The notes under the pieces were generated by a model. That model was not told the origin of the DNA. It was given only the letters and a program-made list of their open reading frames with translations, and ran no database searches. A stretch of DNA of 64,000 nt. It comes from a bacterium A37T11. Its GTDB lineage: Bacteria; Bacteroidota; Bacteroidia; Sphingobacteriales; Sphingobacteriaceae. Location of the stretch: assembly GCA_900109895.1 (NCBI GenBank), contig FOBR01000010.1:62001-126000 (forward strand), read 5' to 3'. Positions 36,662-44,795 of this stretch are shown piece after piece; position 1 is the stretch's first letter; the number at the start of each line of letters is the position of its first letter. A program made the translations under genes and the position numbers.

Positions 36662-39631
36662 ATGAATAAAAAATACATACTATTCGTTCTGGGATATCTA
36701 TGCCTTTTTGGCGGCCTGTATGCCCAGAAAAAAGATACGCTGCACCTATCCAAGGATACCATTCAATTGGAGGAAGTCATCGTATCCACGGGCTATCAAA
36801 TCATCCCCAAGGAACGGGCTACCGGCAGTTTTGATTTTGTGGACAGCGCCTTATTTAACAGGCGTGTCAGTACCAATGTGCTGGACCGTATTGAAAACCT
36901 GACCCCAGGCGTACTGTTTGATCGCCGTCCCAATGCTAATGATGCGTTGCTCATCCGTGGGCGAAGCACCATCTTTGCAGAGGCGGCACCCTTGATTGTG
37001 GTCGATAACTTTCCCTATGAAGGCGACCTTTCAAACATCAACCCGAATGATGTTTCCTCGGTCACCGTGCTCAAAGACGCGGCCGCAGCCAGCATCTGGG
37101 GCGCACGCGCTGGCAATGGGGTCATCGTCATCACCACCAAGAAGGGCAGGAGCAGTACTACCAGTATCCAGGTCAATAGCAATGCAACCATTCAGCAGCG
37201 CCCGGATCTGTCCCGCCTGCCTATCATGAACAGTGGGGATTACATCGACGTAGAAGAAGAATTGTTCAAACAAGGGTACTATAAGGGTATGCTGGCCAAT
37301 ACCACCACCTATCCCGTACTTAGCCCTGTTGTAGAAATCCTGGCCCGGGTAGGAAAAGACCTGACCGAAGTCCAGGCAAACGCCCTAATCGCACCGCTCA
37401 GGCAACAAGACTACCGTCATGACCTTAGCCGGTATTTTTACCAAACCGACCTCAACCAGCAGCACGCCGTTAACCTGAGCGGCCGAACCGATCGTATTAA
37501 TTACCTCATCAGTACCGGCTATGACGACAATAAGGCCAGCCTGGTGGGCAGCAAGCAGCAGCGTTTTAACCTGCGCAGCCAAACCAGCATCCAGTTCAAT
37601 GCCCGGCTTCGGGCACAAGTAGGCGTGTTGTTTACTCAAAATACCAGCTCCATGGGCCAGAACGACGGCTACCGCATCAATCGCGGCAGCCCCATCGGGC
37701 TTTATCCCTATGCCGACCTGGTAGATGATCAGGGCAATGCCTTGGTCATTCCCTACCTTTACCGCAGCACCTATGTTGACACCGCAGGGCACGGTAAACT
37801 GCTGGATTGGAAATACCGTCCCTATGCCGAGATCAACGCACGGGACTACCGCGACCAGACCCGGGATATGGTGATGAACAGCACCATCAGCTACCAGCTA
37901 TTCCCCTGGCTCAGCGCAGACCTGCGCTATCAGTACGAATATCAGCAAGACCTGGTGACCGATCTGCAAACCCAGGAATCCTTTTATACCCGCAACCTTA
38001 TTAACAAATTCTACCGCCCAGGAGCCGCCAATGAATTTCCCGTACCTAAAGGAAATATCCTGTATACCGATGATGACCATGTGCGGTCGCACCAGGGCCG
38101 GTTGCAGTTAAACGTTCAAAATGATTGGGGCAGCGAACACCAGCTCAGCGGAATTGCCGGCTATGAAATACGGGATACCCGCACCACGGGCAACGGCTAC
38201 ACGCAATATGGTTACCAGCAGGACGGCAGCATCACGCGCAGCAATATGAACTTTGAAGACCGCTTCCCCTTTTACTACAACCCACGCAACTCATCAACCA
38301 TCCCCAATAGCCAATCTGTGAGCGAAAAATTGGACCGCTTTCTTTCTTACTACGCTAACGCAGCCTATACCTATGCCGGCCGCTACACCGTGTCTGCCAG
38401 CGGCCGCAACGATGCCGCCAACTTATTTGGCCTGCAGACCAACCAAAAAGGTACCCCACTATGGTCAGTGGGTGCAGCCTGGCAACTCCATAAAGAAGGC
38501 TTCTATTCATGGGATGGGTTGCCTGTACTCAAACTGCGGGCCACCTATGGCCATAATGGCAACATCGCCCGTACCAGCTCGGCACTGGCCACTGTCAAAT
38601 ACCGCAGCCTCGGTATCATTCCTGAAAACTCTGCCGAGCTGGCATCCCTGCCCAATGCGCAATTACGCTGGGAGAAAGTGAAGATGCTCAATGCTGCCAT
38701 CGACTTTGCTACCAAGGGCAGCTGGCTAAGCGGTACCATTGAATACTACCATAAACATGCCACCGACCTGATGGGAGAGGCTCCATTGGATCCCACCTAT
38801 GGCGCCGCGGTATTTTATGGCAATGTTGCCGATATGAATGGTCACGGAGTGGACATTAACCTGCAGATCCAACCAACGAAGGGACCGATCCAATGGACCG
38901 GAACCATGCTATTCAGCTATGCAAAAACGGAAGTATCCAAGTATCTGATGCCGGAGAGTTCCGGGCTCAATTATTTAAGTGCTAACTTGATTACCCCTGT
39001 GGTAGGCCAGCCACTGTTCTCGGTGTATAGCTTCCCTTCACCAGGGCTCAATACCTCTGGTGATCCCATCGGCTATCTGAACGGGGCTGAAAGTACCAAT
39101 TATAAGACTATCCGTAACACTACACCACTCGATTCCATGAAATACCATGGATCAGCTCAGCCAACTGTTTTCGGGGCTTTTATGAATACTTTCAGGGTCA
39201 AGAACTTTAGCGTGTCGGTCAATATCAGCTACAAGCTGAACTATTATTTCCGGCGAAGTTCCATTCAATATGGCAATCTCTTTGCCGGCTGGAGCAACCA
39301 TGCCGACTTTGCCAAACGCTGGCAGCAGCCCGGCGATGAACAGACTACCACGGTGCCTGCGATGCATTACCCAAACCCTTCCGGTCGGGATGAGTTTTAC
39401 CGCGACAGCGAAGTGCTCGTGGAGCGGGCCGATAACATCCGGCTGGAAGACATTCAGCTTAGCTATAACGTCCCGCTAAAGACCTCAGCTTTAAAAATGC
39501 TCACCGTCTATGCTTATGCCAGTAACCTAGGCACACTATGGGTGCGTAACAACCAACACATTGACCCGCTATATCCCGATATACCCGGGGCAGGTAAGAG
39601 CTTATCATTAGGCATCAATGCCACTTTTTAA
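36662..39631 (+). CDS. Short SusC/RagA transporter without STN domain, locus 2
   Basis: A 989-residue TonB-dependent transporter. After the signal peptide (ending GLYAQ) the protein goes straight into the plug (QLEEVIVSTGYQ, PKERATGSFDFVDS, VLKDAAAASIWGARAGNG) and the barrel, ending NATF. Both the STN signalling domain and the CarboxypepD_reg-like domain are missing, and no FecI/FecR pair lies nearby, so it cannot use the usual trans-envelope signalling. Its plug is very like that of the locus 3 SusC (51765-55295): both share GYQxxPKERATGSFxFVD. SusD follows immediately. Confidence 0.92.
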   Translation: MNKKYILFVLGYLCLFGGLYAQKKDTLHLSKDTIQLEEVIVSTGYQIIPKERATGSFDFVDSALFNRRVSTNVLDRIENLTPGVLFDRRPNANDALLIRGRSTIFAEAAPLIVVDNFPYEGDLSNINPNDVSSVTVLKDAAAASIWGARAGNGVIVITTKKGRSSTTSIQVNSNATIQQRPDLSRLPIMNSGDYIDVEEELFKQGYYKGMLANTTTYPVLSPVVEILARVGKDLTEVQANALIAPLRQQDYRHDLSRYFYQTDLNQQHAVNLSGRTDRINYLISTGYDDNKASLVGSKQQRFNLRSQTSIQFNARLRAQVGVLFTQNTSSMGQNDGYRINRGSPIGLYPYADLVDDQGNALVIPYLYRSTYVDTAGHGKLLDWKYRPYAEINARDYRDQTRDMVMNSTISYQLFPWLSADLRYQYEYQQDLVTDLQTQESFYTRNLINKFYRPGAANEFPVPKGNILYTDDDHVRSHQGRLQLNVQNDWGSEHQLSGIAGYEIRDTRTTGNGYTQYGYQQDGSITRSNMNFEDRFPFYYNPRNSSTIPNSQSVSEKLDRFLSYYANAAYTYAGRYTVSASGRNDAANLFGLQTNQKGTPLWSVGAAWQLHKEGFYSWDGLPVLKLRATYGHNGNIARTSSALATVKYRSLGIIPENSAELASLPNAQLRWEKVKMLNAAIDFATKGSWLSGTIEYYHKHATDLMGEAPLDPTYGAAVFYGNVADMNGHGVDINLQIQPTKGPIQWTGTMLFSYAKTEVSKYLMPESSGLNYLSANLITPVVGQPLFSVYSFPSPGLNTSGDPIGYLNGAESTNYKTIRNTTPLDSMKYHGSAQPTVFGAFMNTFRVKNFSVSVNISYKLNYYFRRSSIQYGNLFAGWSNHADFAKRWQQPGDEQTTTVPAMHYPNPSGRDEFYRDSEVLVERADNIRLEDIQLSYNVPLKTSALKMLTVYAYASNLGTLWVRNNQHIDPLYPDIPGAGKSLSLGINATF

Positions 39632-39641
39632 AACAGAAAAA

Positions 39642-41060
39642 ATGAAACAAATGAAATCGAACGTATATTTCATCATCGTTGTTGGCCTACTTTTAGCCAG
39701 TTGCAATAAAGAAAAATACTTGGACGCCAAACCAGACATGGGCCTTATTGTGCCCAATAACCTGGACGACCTTCAAGCCATTTTGGACAATACTTGGTTT
39801 ATGAATGGCAAAGAAGGTCAAAGTTATCCCGGTTTATCTCCTCAGTTGGGCGAGCTGGCATGCGACGAACATTTTACAGGTCGTTCCAGTTTTTATACTA
39901 ACATTGCCACCTGGGTAAAGAAATGCTATACCTGGAGCAGCGAAGACCCCTATGAAGGCAATACGATAACAGATTGGAATGACCCCTACCGGTCCATACT
40001 ATATGCTAATCTGGTTTTGGAGAGCCTCCAAACACAAGAGAATGCTATCAGCCAAAGCGAGCGTGGGCTACAACTCAAAGCCAGCGCACTGTTTTATCGC
40101 GCGCATATGTATTATCAGCTGGCCCAGGTTTTTGCCAAACCCTACAATGAAGCCTCGTCCACCACCGATCCCGGAATCGTCTTGCGGCAACAAGCAGATG
40201 TCAATGAAAAACTGAAACGGGCCAGTGTCCAGCAAACTTACTCGGAAATCATTCAGGATCTTACTTGGGCAGCGGCGCATTTACCTATACAGCCGCTTTA
40301 TAAAACACGGCCATCCCGTCAAGCAGCGTTAGGTTTATTAGCCAGAACCCACCTCACCATGGGCAACTATGATCGTGCCTTGGCCTATACAGACAGTTGT
40401 CTCACACTGTCCCCGAGTCTAATTGACTACAACACCTTGGATTCAACCAGTTCCCACCCTTTCTCCCCATTTAATGAAGAAGTGATTTTTTCCTGTACCT
40501 TAAGTACGGGAAATACTTTATTTCCATTAGTTGACGGTATGATGGCTGTCGACAGCATATTATATTTGACGTATGATAATCATGATTTGCGTCGCGCCAT
40601 TTATTATATGCCATTTACAGATGCAACAGCAAAAGGAATGGCGTATAAAGGATCTTATGATGGTAGTCCGCTATATTTTTCAGGAGTGGCCAGAGACGAG
40701 ATGTACCTCATTAGAGCCGAGTGTCGGGCACGTATGGGGCAAACCGGCCCTGCGTTGGATGATCTGAATACCTTATTGGCTACACGTTTCAAAACAGGAC
40801 ATTTTGTCCCGATCACTTTGGACAACGCAGACCAGGTATTGGAGCAGGTACTAGCAGAACGGCGCAAGGAACTCGTATTCCGCGGACTTCGTTGGGTAGA
40901 TCTGCGGCGCTTAAACACCGATCCGCGATTTACGAAGACGCTTGTCCGTGAGGTGGAGGGCCAACACTATGAGCTGCCTCCAAACGATCCCCGGTATGTC
41001 TTTCCTATCCCCAGTGATGTCATCGCGCTAAATCCCGAAATGCCCCAAAATGAACGGTAG
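39642..41060 (+). CDS. SusD-like lipoprotein, locus 2
   Basis: A 472-residue SusD/RagB homologue. ATG at 39642 is chosen because it gives a proper lipoprotein signal (lipobox LLASC); an upstream in-frame ATG at 39618 lies inside susC. The helical core and C-terminal VLAERRKELVFRGLRWVDLRR motif are intact. It resembles the locus 3 SusD in its start (KYLDAKPD... NNLDDLQAIL) and in its C-terminal FPIPSDVIALNPEMPQN-type end. It pairs with the short SusC; the TlpA-like gene starts two bases after its stop. Confidence 0.92.
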   Translation: MKQMKSNVYFIIVVGLLLASCNKEKYLDAKPDMGLIVPNNLDDLQAILDNTWFMNGKEGQSYPGLSPQLGELACDEHFTGRSSFYTNIATWVKKCYTWSSEDPYEGNTITDWNDPYRSILYANLVLESLQTQENAISQSERGLQLKASALFYRAHMYYQLAQVFAKPYNEASSTTDPGIVLRQQADVNEKLKRASVQQTYSEIIQDLTWAAAHLPIQPLYKTRPSRQAALGLLARTHLTMGNYDRALAYTDSCLTLSPSLIDYNTLDSTSSHPFSPFNEEVIFSCTLSTGNTLFPLVDGMMAVDSILYLTYDNHDLRRAIYYMPFTDATAKGMAYKGSYDGSPLYFSGVARDEMYLIRAECRARMGQTGPALDDLNTLLATRFKTGHFVPITLDNADQVLEQVLAERRKELVFRGLRWVDLRRLNTDPRFTKTLVREVEGQHYELPPNDPRYVFPIPSDVIALNPEMPQNER

Positions 41061-41062
41061 CC

Positions 41063-42385
41063 ATGAGAAATTTAAATAATATACATTGGCTGTACACAAT
41101 CCTGTTGATGCTAGTATATGTTCCGATAGGGGCACAAACCAAGAATGTAGCCATACACATCGGCGATACCATTCCAGATGGACAAGTACAGCTGCTGAAT
41201 GCTGGCCTATCAACGGCCACCCTGTTCGATTACCGAGGCAAGTGGCTTATCCTGGACTTTTGGTCTACCTACTGTCTGGCGTGCATTGGGTCTTTTCCAA
41301 AACTGGAACACTTGCAGCAGCAGTATAGCGATCAACTGAACCTTCTTTTGGTAGTCAGTGACAAGCCGGGGACCGAACAAAAGTACCGTGATTTTTTGAC
41401 GATGCGCGCTTCGCGTCACATGCCGTTAGGCTTGCCCACCGTCATCAATGACACCCAGCTGGTCGCTTGGTTCCCCCATAAGGGATTACCACACGTAGTT
41501 TGGATAGATCCGGAAGGAGTAGTGCGAGCCATAACCGGTGGCCCGCCATTGAATACCGAAAATGTGAAGGCGTTGATCACAGGAAAGGTTTCCACCGTTA
41601 ACGACATAGCCACCGATCATATCGTGAATGAAGAGATTGAAAAACCGGTGATCTACCGCTCTCAATTGTGGGGTTTTGATCCTTCAAGCCCAGGATCTGA
41701 CAATACTCTAATTCTGGCTGATTCAATTCGAACTCATATTATAATGGCTAATCGTTTTCTTCCGATGATGTTGCTGGAATTGTTCCGGCGGAAATTCCCT
41801 GATCAGTTTACGACTGGTATCGTTGCCGACTATGCCGATAAACAAATCATCGTGAAAACCTCAAAGCCCATTAGGGCTATTTTTGACCGGTTTTATCGAC
41901 TTAGACGCGGAGAGATCTCTAATGATCTGGTAGACTATTTCAGCTATGAAGTCGTTCTTCCCAAAATATATGATGTGCCAGCTTCATTAGCTATCATGCT
42001 AGCCGACCTGGAGCGGGTTTTTCAGGTCCAAATAGCAGTTGAAAAGCGAAAGGTCCCGGTACTGAACCTTGTCCAAACCAGAGAAGTCAAGCTAAAGACT
42101 GGCTTTCCCACAACCCGAAGTTTTATAGAAGTTTTGTCTGAAAATGGAAAACAACATTTATCAGGAACCAATATTTCCATCAGCACAGTCGTTAACACGA
42201 TCAATACCCGGTTTAATTTTCCTTTTATCAAGAACGGGACGATGGCAGAAGACTCTATTGACTTGGATCTGTATCTCTCAGCAGATGCTACCTGGGCTGA
42301 CCTTAATCTGGAGTTCGGCAAATACGGGCTGACTCTAAAGCCGACAATACAGGAGTTGGAGGTGATTGTGATCAGCGATCGTTAA
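41063..42385 (+). CDS. Exported TlpA-like thioredoxin with extra C-terminal domain, locus 2
   Basis: A 440-residue exported protein (signal ending PIGAQ). The thioredoxin-like domain (about 35-170) has the redox motif C71-L-A-C74 and a cis-proline-type GLPHVVWIDPEG segment. A second region (about 215-440) ends with FGKYGLTLKPTIQELEVIVI, which resembles the C-terminal end of the TIGR03435 soil-type domain. Such a fusion links a disulfide reductase or oxidase to an unknown periplasmic module. It is cotranscribed with SusC/SusD, suggesting that the imported ligand has a thiol, a disulfide or another reducible group. Confidence 0.8.
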   Translation: MRNLNNIHWLYTILLMLVYVPIGAQTKNVAIHIGDTIPDGQVQLLNAGLSTATLFDYRGKWLILDFWSTYCLACIGSFPKLEHLQQQYSDQLNLLLVVSDKPGTEQKYRDFLTMRASRHMPLGLPTVINDTQLVAWFPHKGLPHVVWIDPEGVVRAITGGPPLNTENVKALITGKVSTVNDIATDHIVNEEIEKPVIYRSQLWGFDPSSPGSDNTLILADSIRTHIIMANRFLPMMLLELFRRKFPDQFTTGIVADYADKQIIVKTSKPIRAIFDRFYRLRRGEISNDLVDYFSYEVVLPKIYDVPASLAIMLADLERVFQVQIAVEKRKVPVLNLVQTREVKLKTGFPTTRSFIEVLSENGKQHLSGTNISISTVVNTINTRFNFPFIKNGTMAEDSIDLDLYLSADATWADLNLEFGKYGLTLKPTIQELEVIVISDR

Positions 42386-42393
42386 AAACAATT

Positions 42394-42428
42394 AGGGCGC
42401 CGTTGTGGGCGCCCTTTAAGATTTTTTA
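42394..42428. terminator. Terminator of locus 2
   Basis: GC-rich 8-bp stem AGGGCGCC (42394-42401) with GGCGCCCT (42408-42415), 6-base loop and a T-rich tail. It lies between convergent genes and may serve both. Confidence 0.85.
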
Positions 42429-42447
42429 AGAAAACCGACACCTCCGA

Positions 42448-42837
42448 TTAGGGATTGTATCGGGCGTACGTACCAGATGAATGGGTTGTATTCAACTCGT
42501 AAACTCCTGGCGAGGTCTCGGTACACTCACTTTCCGGAAAACCAACCGCACAATAGTACATGGTGCCGGCATTACACAGCGAGTTTTGGTCCTTTGATCC
42601 TGCACTTGTGTCAAAATTTGACAATGCTGAGCTGGTTTGACCAGCGGCGAGCACAGGAAACCAAATGATGTCCTCTGTTTTGGTTTTCGCTTTGACGTTG
42701 GTTTTCACCGCTGCCTTTTTCTCAATTTTGGCTTTTTTGCCTTGGTCATTTCCATCTTTGAACGACTCCAATCCAAAGAAGTTGATCAGAACAAGTGTTC
42801 CGACCAATAGATAACGATTAAAAAGATACCGTTTCAT
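42448..42837 (-). CDS. Small exported cysteine-containing protein (DUF6520-like)
   Basis: 129 residues with an N-terminal hydrophobic signal (LLVGTLVLINFFGLES), a lysine-rich middle (KKAKIEKKAAVKTNVKAK) and a C-terminal region with three cysteines (LCNAGTMYYCAVGF, SECTETS) ending in YARYNP. The layout is like the DUF6520 group of small exported Bacteroidota proteins often found near TlpA and SusC/SusD genes; I am not certain of the family. It faces the TlpA-like gene across the terminator, and could be a substrate of that redox protein. Confidence 0.6.
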   Translation of the reverse strand: MKRYLFNRYLLVGTLVLINFFGLESFKDGNDQGKKAKIEKKAAVKTNVKAKTKTEDIIWFPVLAAGQTSSALSNFDTSAGSKDQNSLCNAGTMYYCAVGFPESECTETSPGVYELNTTHSSGTYARYNP

Positions 42838-43090
42838 TGGCGTATCATTTTAAATATTGATGTCTGCCTACTATCGGGCGTCGGCTTTCCCTCTCACCTA
42901 ACCGGCATGCGGCCGCTTTCTTTTCCGGGTTTCCCAGGTAAACCCTGCCTTCATAAAGAATGGGCGGCGTGGCGGGTGGCGGTGATGTTTTCATACTGCT
43001 AAATTACATCAGAAACCACCCGTTATATTTGTTACATAACACTACAAATACATTGATTTTAAGCTTATGATGTCCGTTTTTATCCAATTT

Positions 43091-44041
43091 TCAAACATCC
43101 TTCGCATTCCTCCCAAAAAACAGCTTAAACGCCTTGCTAAAAATCTCAATTTGGCGGTACCCCAGTGCAAAGCCCACTTGTCCCACTTGTTTTTTCTCCA
43201 CCGCCAGTAAATGCCAAGCCCGCCACATGCGTAAGTGCAGCGCATGCTGATAAATGCTTAGGCCAAATGCTTTCAGGTAATGCCGGTTGGCCGTCCGTAA
43301 CGTGAGCTTTTTAAAAGTTTTAGCCAGGGAAGCTTCCTGCATCGATTCGTAATCATTGTAATTATCGTGTACATATAGCCAAATTTCCAGGGCCAGCCCA
43401 TGTTCTTGGCGGATCTGATCCAGATAGGCCCCGTGCAGCTTAAATAGGTAATTTTCAAGTTTAGCTTCCAGCAAGCTGGGCATGGCAGGCCTACAATGGG
43501 CAATCCGGTTCAGTAAAAAATCGACATCCGAATCCGGCACTACGCAAGGTAGCGCATCGCAATAGTGCCGTTCAAAAAGTTTCTGTTGCAAATAATAATA
43601 GGTATAAAATACAGACTGGGCTTCCTCGTACCATTCAGTTGCCATACAAATTACCTGCAGGCACACTGTTTGGCTTTCCAGCAGCACTTCATATTCCCCT
43701 TCATCCAACGCCGCCATAAAAAACAAACCCTCCGTTAGCGTTATCAACGGCAGTTGTTCTTTACAAAACATCAACTCCCCACTTTTAAGGTAAAATATAT
43801 AGAGGCCAGCTTTCTTAACGCGCACACCCAGCGCCAGCACACCAATCTGCTGGCATGCCAGCAGCCCCACAAAATAATCCCTGCTTTCCAAATGCTGCAC
43901 AAACAGCGCCGCCGAAGCACTTTTCCGCAACCGCCCACCCCCATAAGGAAGGGGATACTGACAAAAACCAGGCACATGGATGCCGGTACTTTCATCAGAA
44001 AGCTCCGGCTCCTTAAAAAAGATCTGTAAATGTTTATTCAT
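43091..44041 (-). CDS. AraC-family transcription regulator
   Basis: 316 residues. The C-terminal 100 residues hold the two helix-turn-helix motifs of the AraC family (SLAKTFKKLTLRTANRHYLKAFG and the conserved VGQVGFALGYRQIEIFSKAFKLFFGRNAKD). The N-terminal part is a divergent sensing domain with many aromatic and leucine residues and six or more cysteines. Target genes are unknown; it is transcribed towards the small exported protein gene. The 253-base gap after its end (42838-43090) shows nothing clear. Confidence 0.85.
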   Translation of the reverse strand: MNKHLQIFFKEPELSDESTGIHVPGFCQYPLPYGGGRLRKSASAALFVQHLESRDYFVGLLACQQIGVLALGVRVKKAGLYIFYLKSGELMFCKEQLPLITLTEGLFFMAALDEGEYEVLLESQTVCLQVICMATEWYEEAQSVFYTYYYLQQKLFERHYCDALPCVVPDSDVDFLLNRIAHCRPAMPSLLEAKLENYLFKLHGAYLDQIRQEHGLALEIWLYVHDNYNDYESMQEASLAKTFKKLTLRTANRHYLKAFGLSIYQHALHLRMWRAWHLLAVEKKQVGQVGFALGYRQIEIFSKAFKLFFGRNAKDV

Positions 44042-44082
44042 CGTTTTTTGGTAATTGGTTACGGTATTCTTTTGTAAGCTGC

Positions 44083-44131
44083 CTCGCTGGCGCGCGAGTT
44101 TCGTTCGCTGGCGCGCGCGTGCCGCGCGTGC
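44083..44131. repeat. GC-rich micro-repeats
   Basis: TCGCTGGCGCGCG occurs at 44083-44095 and 44104-44116, followed by two tandem copies of GCGCGTGCC (44114-44131). The GC content is far above the surroundings. The rest of the gap 44042-44431 holds a hairpin and a promoter. Confidence 0.7.
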
Positions 44132-44339
44132 CTTACCCTATGGCGGCCTTAACTTTATTACAAAACCTACCACTTTCCTTGGTTGAGGGGAAGCTGCGGC
44201 AGCCTTGCAGGGGATTAAAAGATAAGGATTTGGGTACTGCTGTTTTTTCAATGTCTTTTTATCTTAGTCTGATGATGAGTTTGTTAACTCATTACGCATG
44301 CCAATATAAAATAACCATATCATATCCGACAAAAAGTTT

Positions 44340-44361
44340 AGGGTGGGGATTTTCCCACCCT
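44340..44361. terminator. GC-rich hairpin upstream of the 74-residue gene
   Basis: AGGGTGGG (44340-44347) pairs perfectly with CCCACCCT (44354-44361), loop GATTTT, followed by AT-rich sequence. It may insulate the gene from upstream transcription; no T run of full length follows, so terminator strength is uncertain. Confidence 0.5.
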
Positions 44362-44379
44362 ATATTTATATAGCCATTA

Positions 44380-44414
44380 TTTGTTTTTTTATTAAAAATT
44401 GTTATGTATATTTG
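44380..44414 (+). promoter_or_regulatory. Promoter of the 74-residue gene
   Basis: TTTG at 44380-44383, 23 bases, TATATTTG at 44407-44414. Start would be near 44420, about 12 bases before the ATG at 44432. Confidence 0.5.
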
Positions 44415-44431
44415 GTAAGCAAACATGAATT

Positions 44432-44656
44432 ATGGCGTACAAAGAACCCTTCCTGCACCAACCCTTTCATGAGCTGGGCTTTAGCCGTGAGTTTTGTGTG
44501 GTCAATGAACAGCTGGGTTTCTTCACACTGAACGATCTGCTGCAGCATACCCCCGAGTACTTGCGCAATTTACCTGCCTTCAGTCGTGATATGCTGCTGG
44601 AATACGTTAATTTTATGGAAAATAAAGGGGTAGGGGATTATTTGGATGGGCTTTGA
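44432..44656 (+). CDS. Small protein with a helix-hairpin-helix-like region
   Basis: A 74-residue protein of unknown function. The C-terminal half (FTLNDLLQHTPEYLRNLPAF followed by a helix) looks like the helix-hairpin-helix type fold of the RNA polymerase alpha C-terminal domain (start helix, LL, T, L, LPxF), which binds DNA. It has its own promoter. Its last seven codons are repeated 1.87 kb away at 46503-46524, next to another gene, which marks it as the site where the following module was inserted or duplicated. Confidence 0.6.
   Translation: MAYKEPFLHQPFHELGFSREFCVVNEQLGFFTLNDLLQHTPEYLRNLPAFSRDMLLEYVNFMENKGVGDYLDGL
44632..44653 (+). repeat. 22-bp direct repeat, left copy
   Basis: Identical to 46503-46524. 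It lies at the very end of the 74-residue gene. The pair bounds a 1.85-kb module made of the palindromic repeats, the truncated ATPase gene and the broken higA. Confidence 0.8.
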
Positions 44657-44674
44657 TAAATTTTGTCCCTTTCT

Positions 44675-44788
44675 TAAATTTTGACTGCTCTTCGCGGCTA
44701 GGAAAACCGCTTCACGAGCCTCGGTCTCGTTACGCTATTTTCCTTAGGCCGCTCATAGCAGCACAAAATTTAATAGGGAAGTCGTAAC
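44675..44788 (+). repeat. 114-bp palindromic repeat, left copy
   Basis: One base differs from 45979-46092 (position 44782). The first 98 bases are an imperfect palindrome: ends TAAATTTTG and CAAAATTTA (44675-44683, 44764-44772), then CTGCT/AGCAG, GCGGC/GCCGC and AGGAAAA/TTTTCCT steps, and a central ACGAG/CTCGT stem (44714-44718, 44726-44730). Looks like a MITE or REP-type mobile element. It starts 18 bases after the 74-residue gene and ends 7 bases from the ATPase stop. Confidence 0.85.
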
Positions 44789-44795
44789 ATAAAGT

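Noticed and set aside
37385-37792. 135-codon leftward frame inside susC of locus 2
   Set aside because: Antisense to conserved barrel sequence; repetitive Gly/Val/Ile composition is a shadow effect.
44119-44373. 84-codon rightward frame after the GC-rich repeats
   Set aside because: Crosses the perfect hairpin at 44340-44361, lacks a promoter and protein-like composition.
44675-44788. tRNA- or riboswitch-like RNA
   Set aside because: Folds well, but has no tRNA arms or known riboswitch core; two near-identical copies around a gene fit a mobile palindromic element better.
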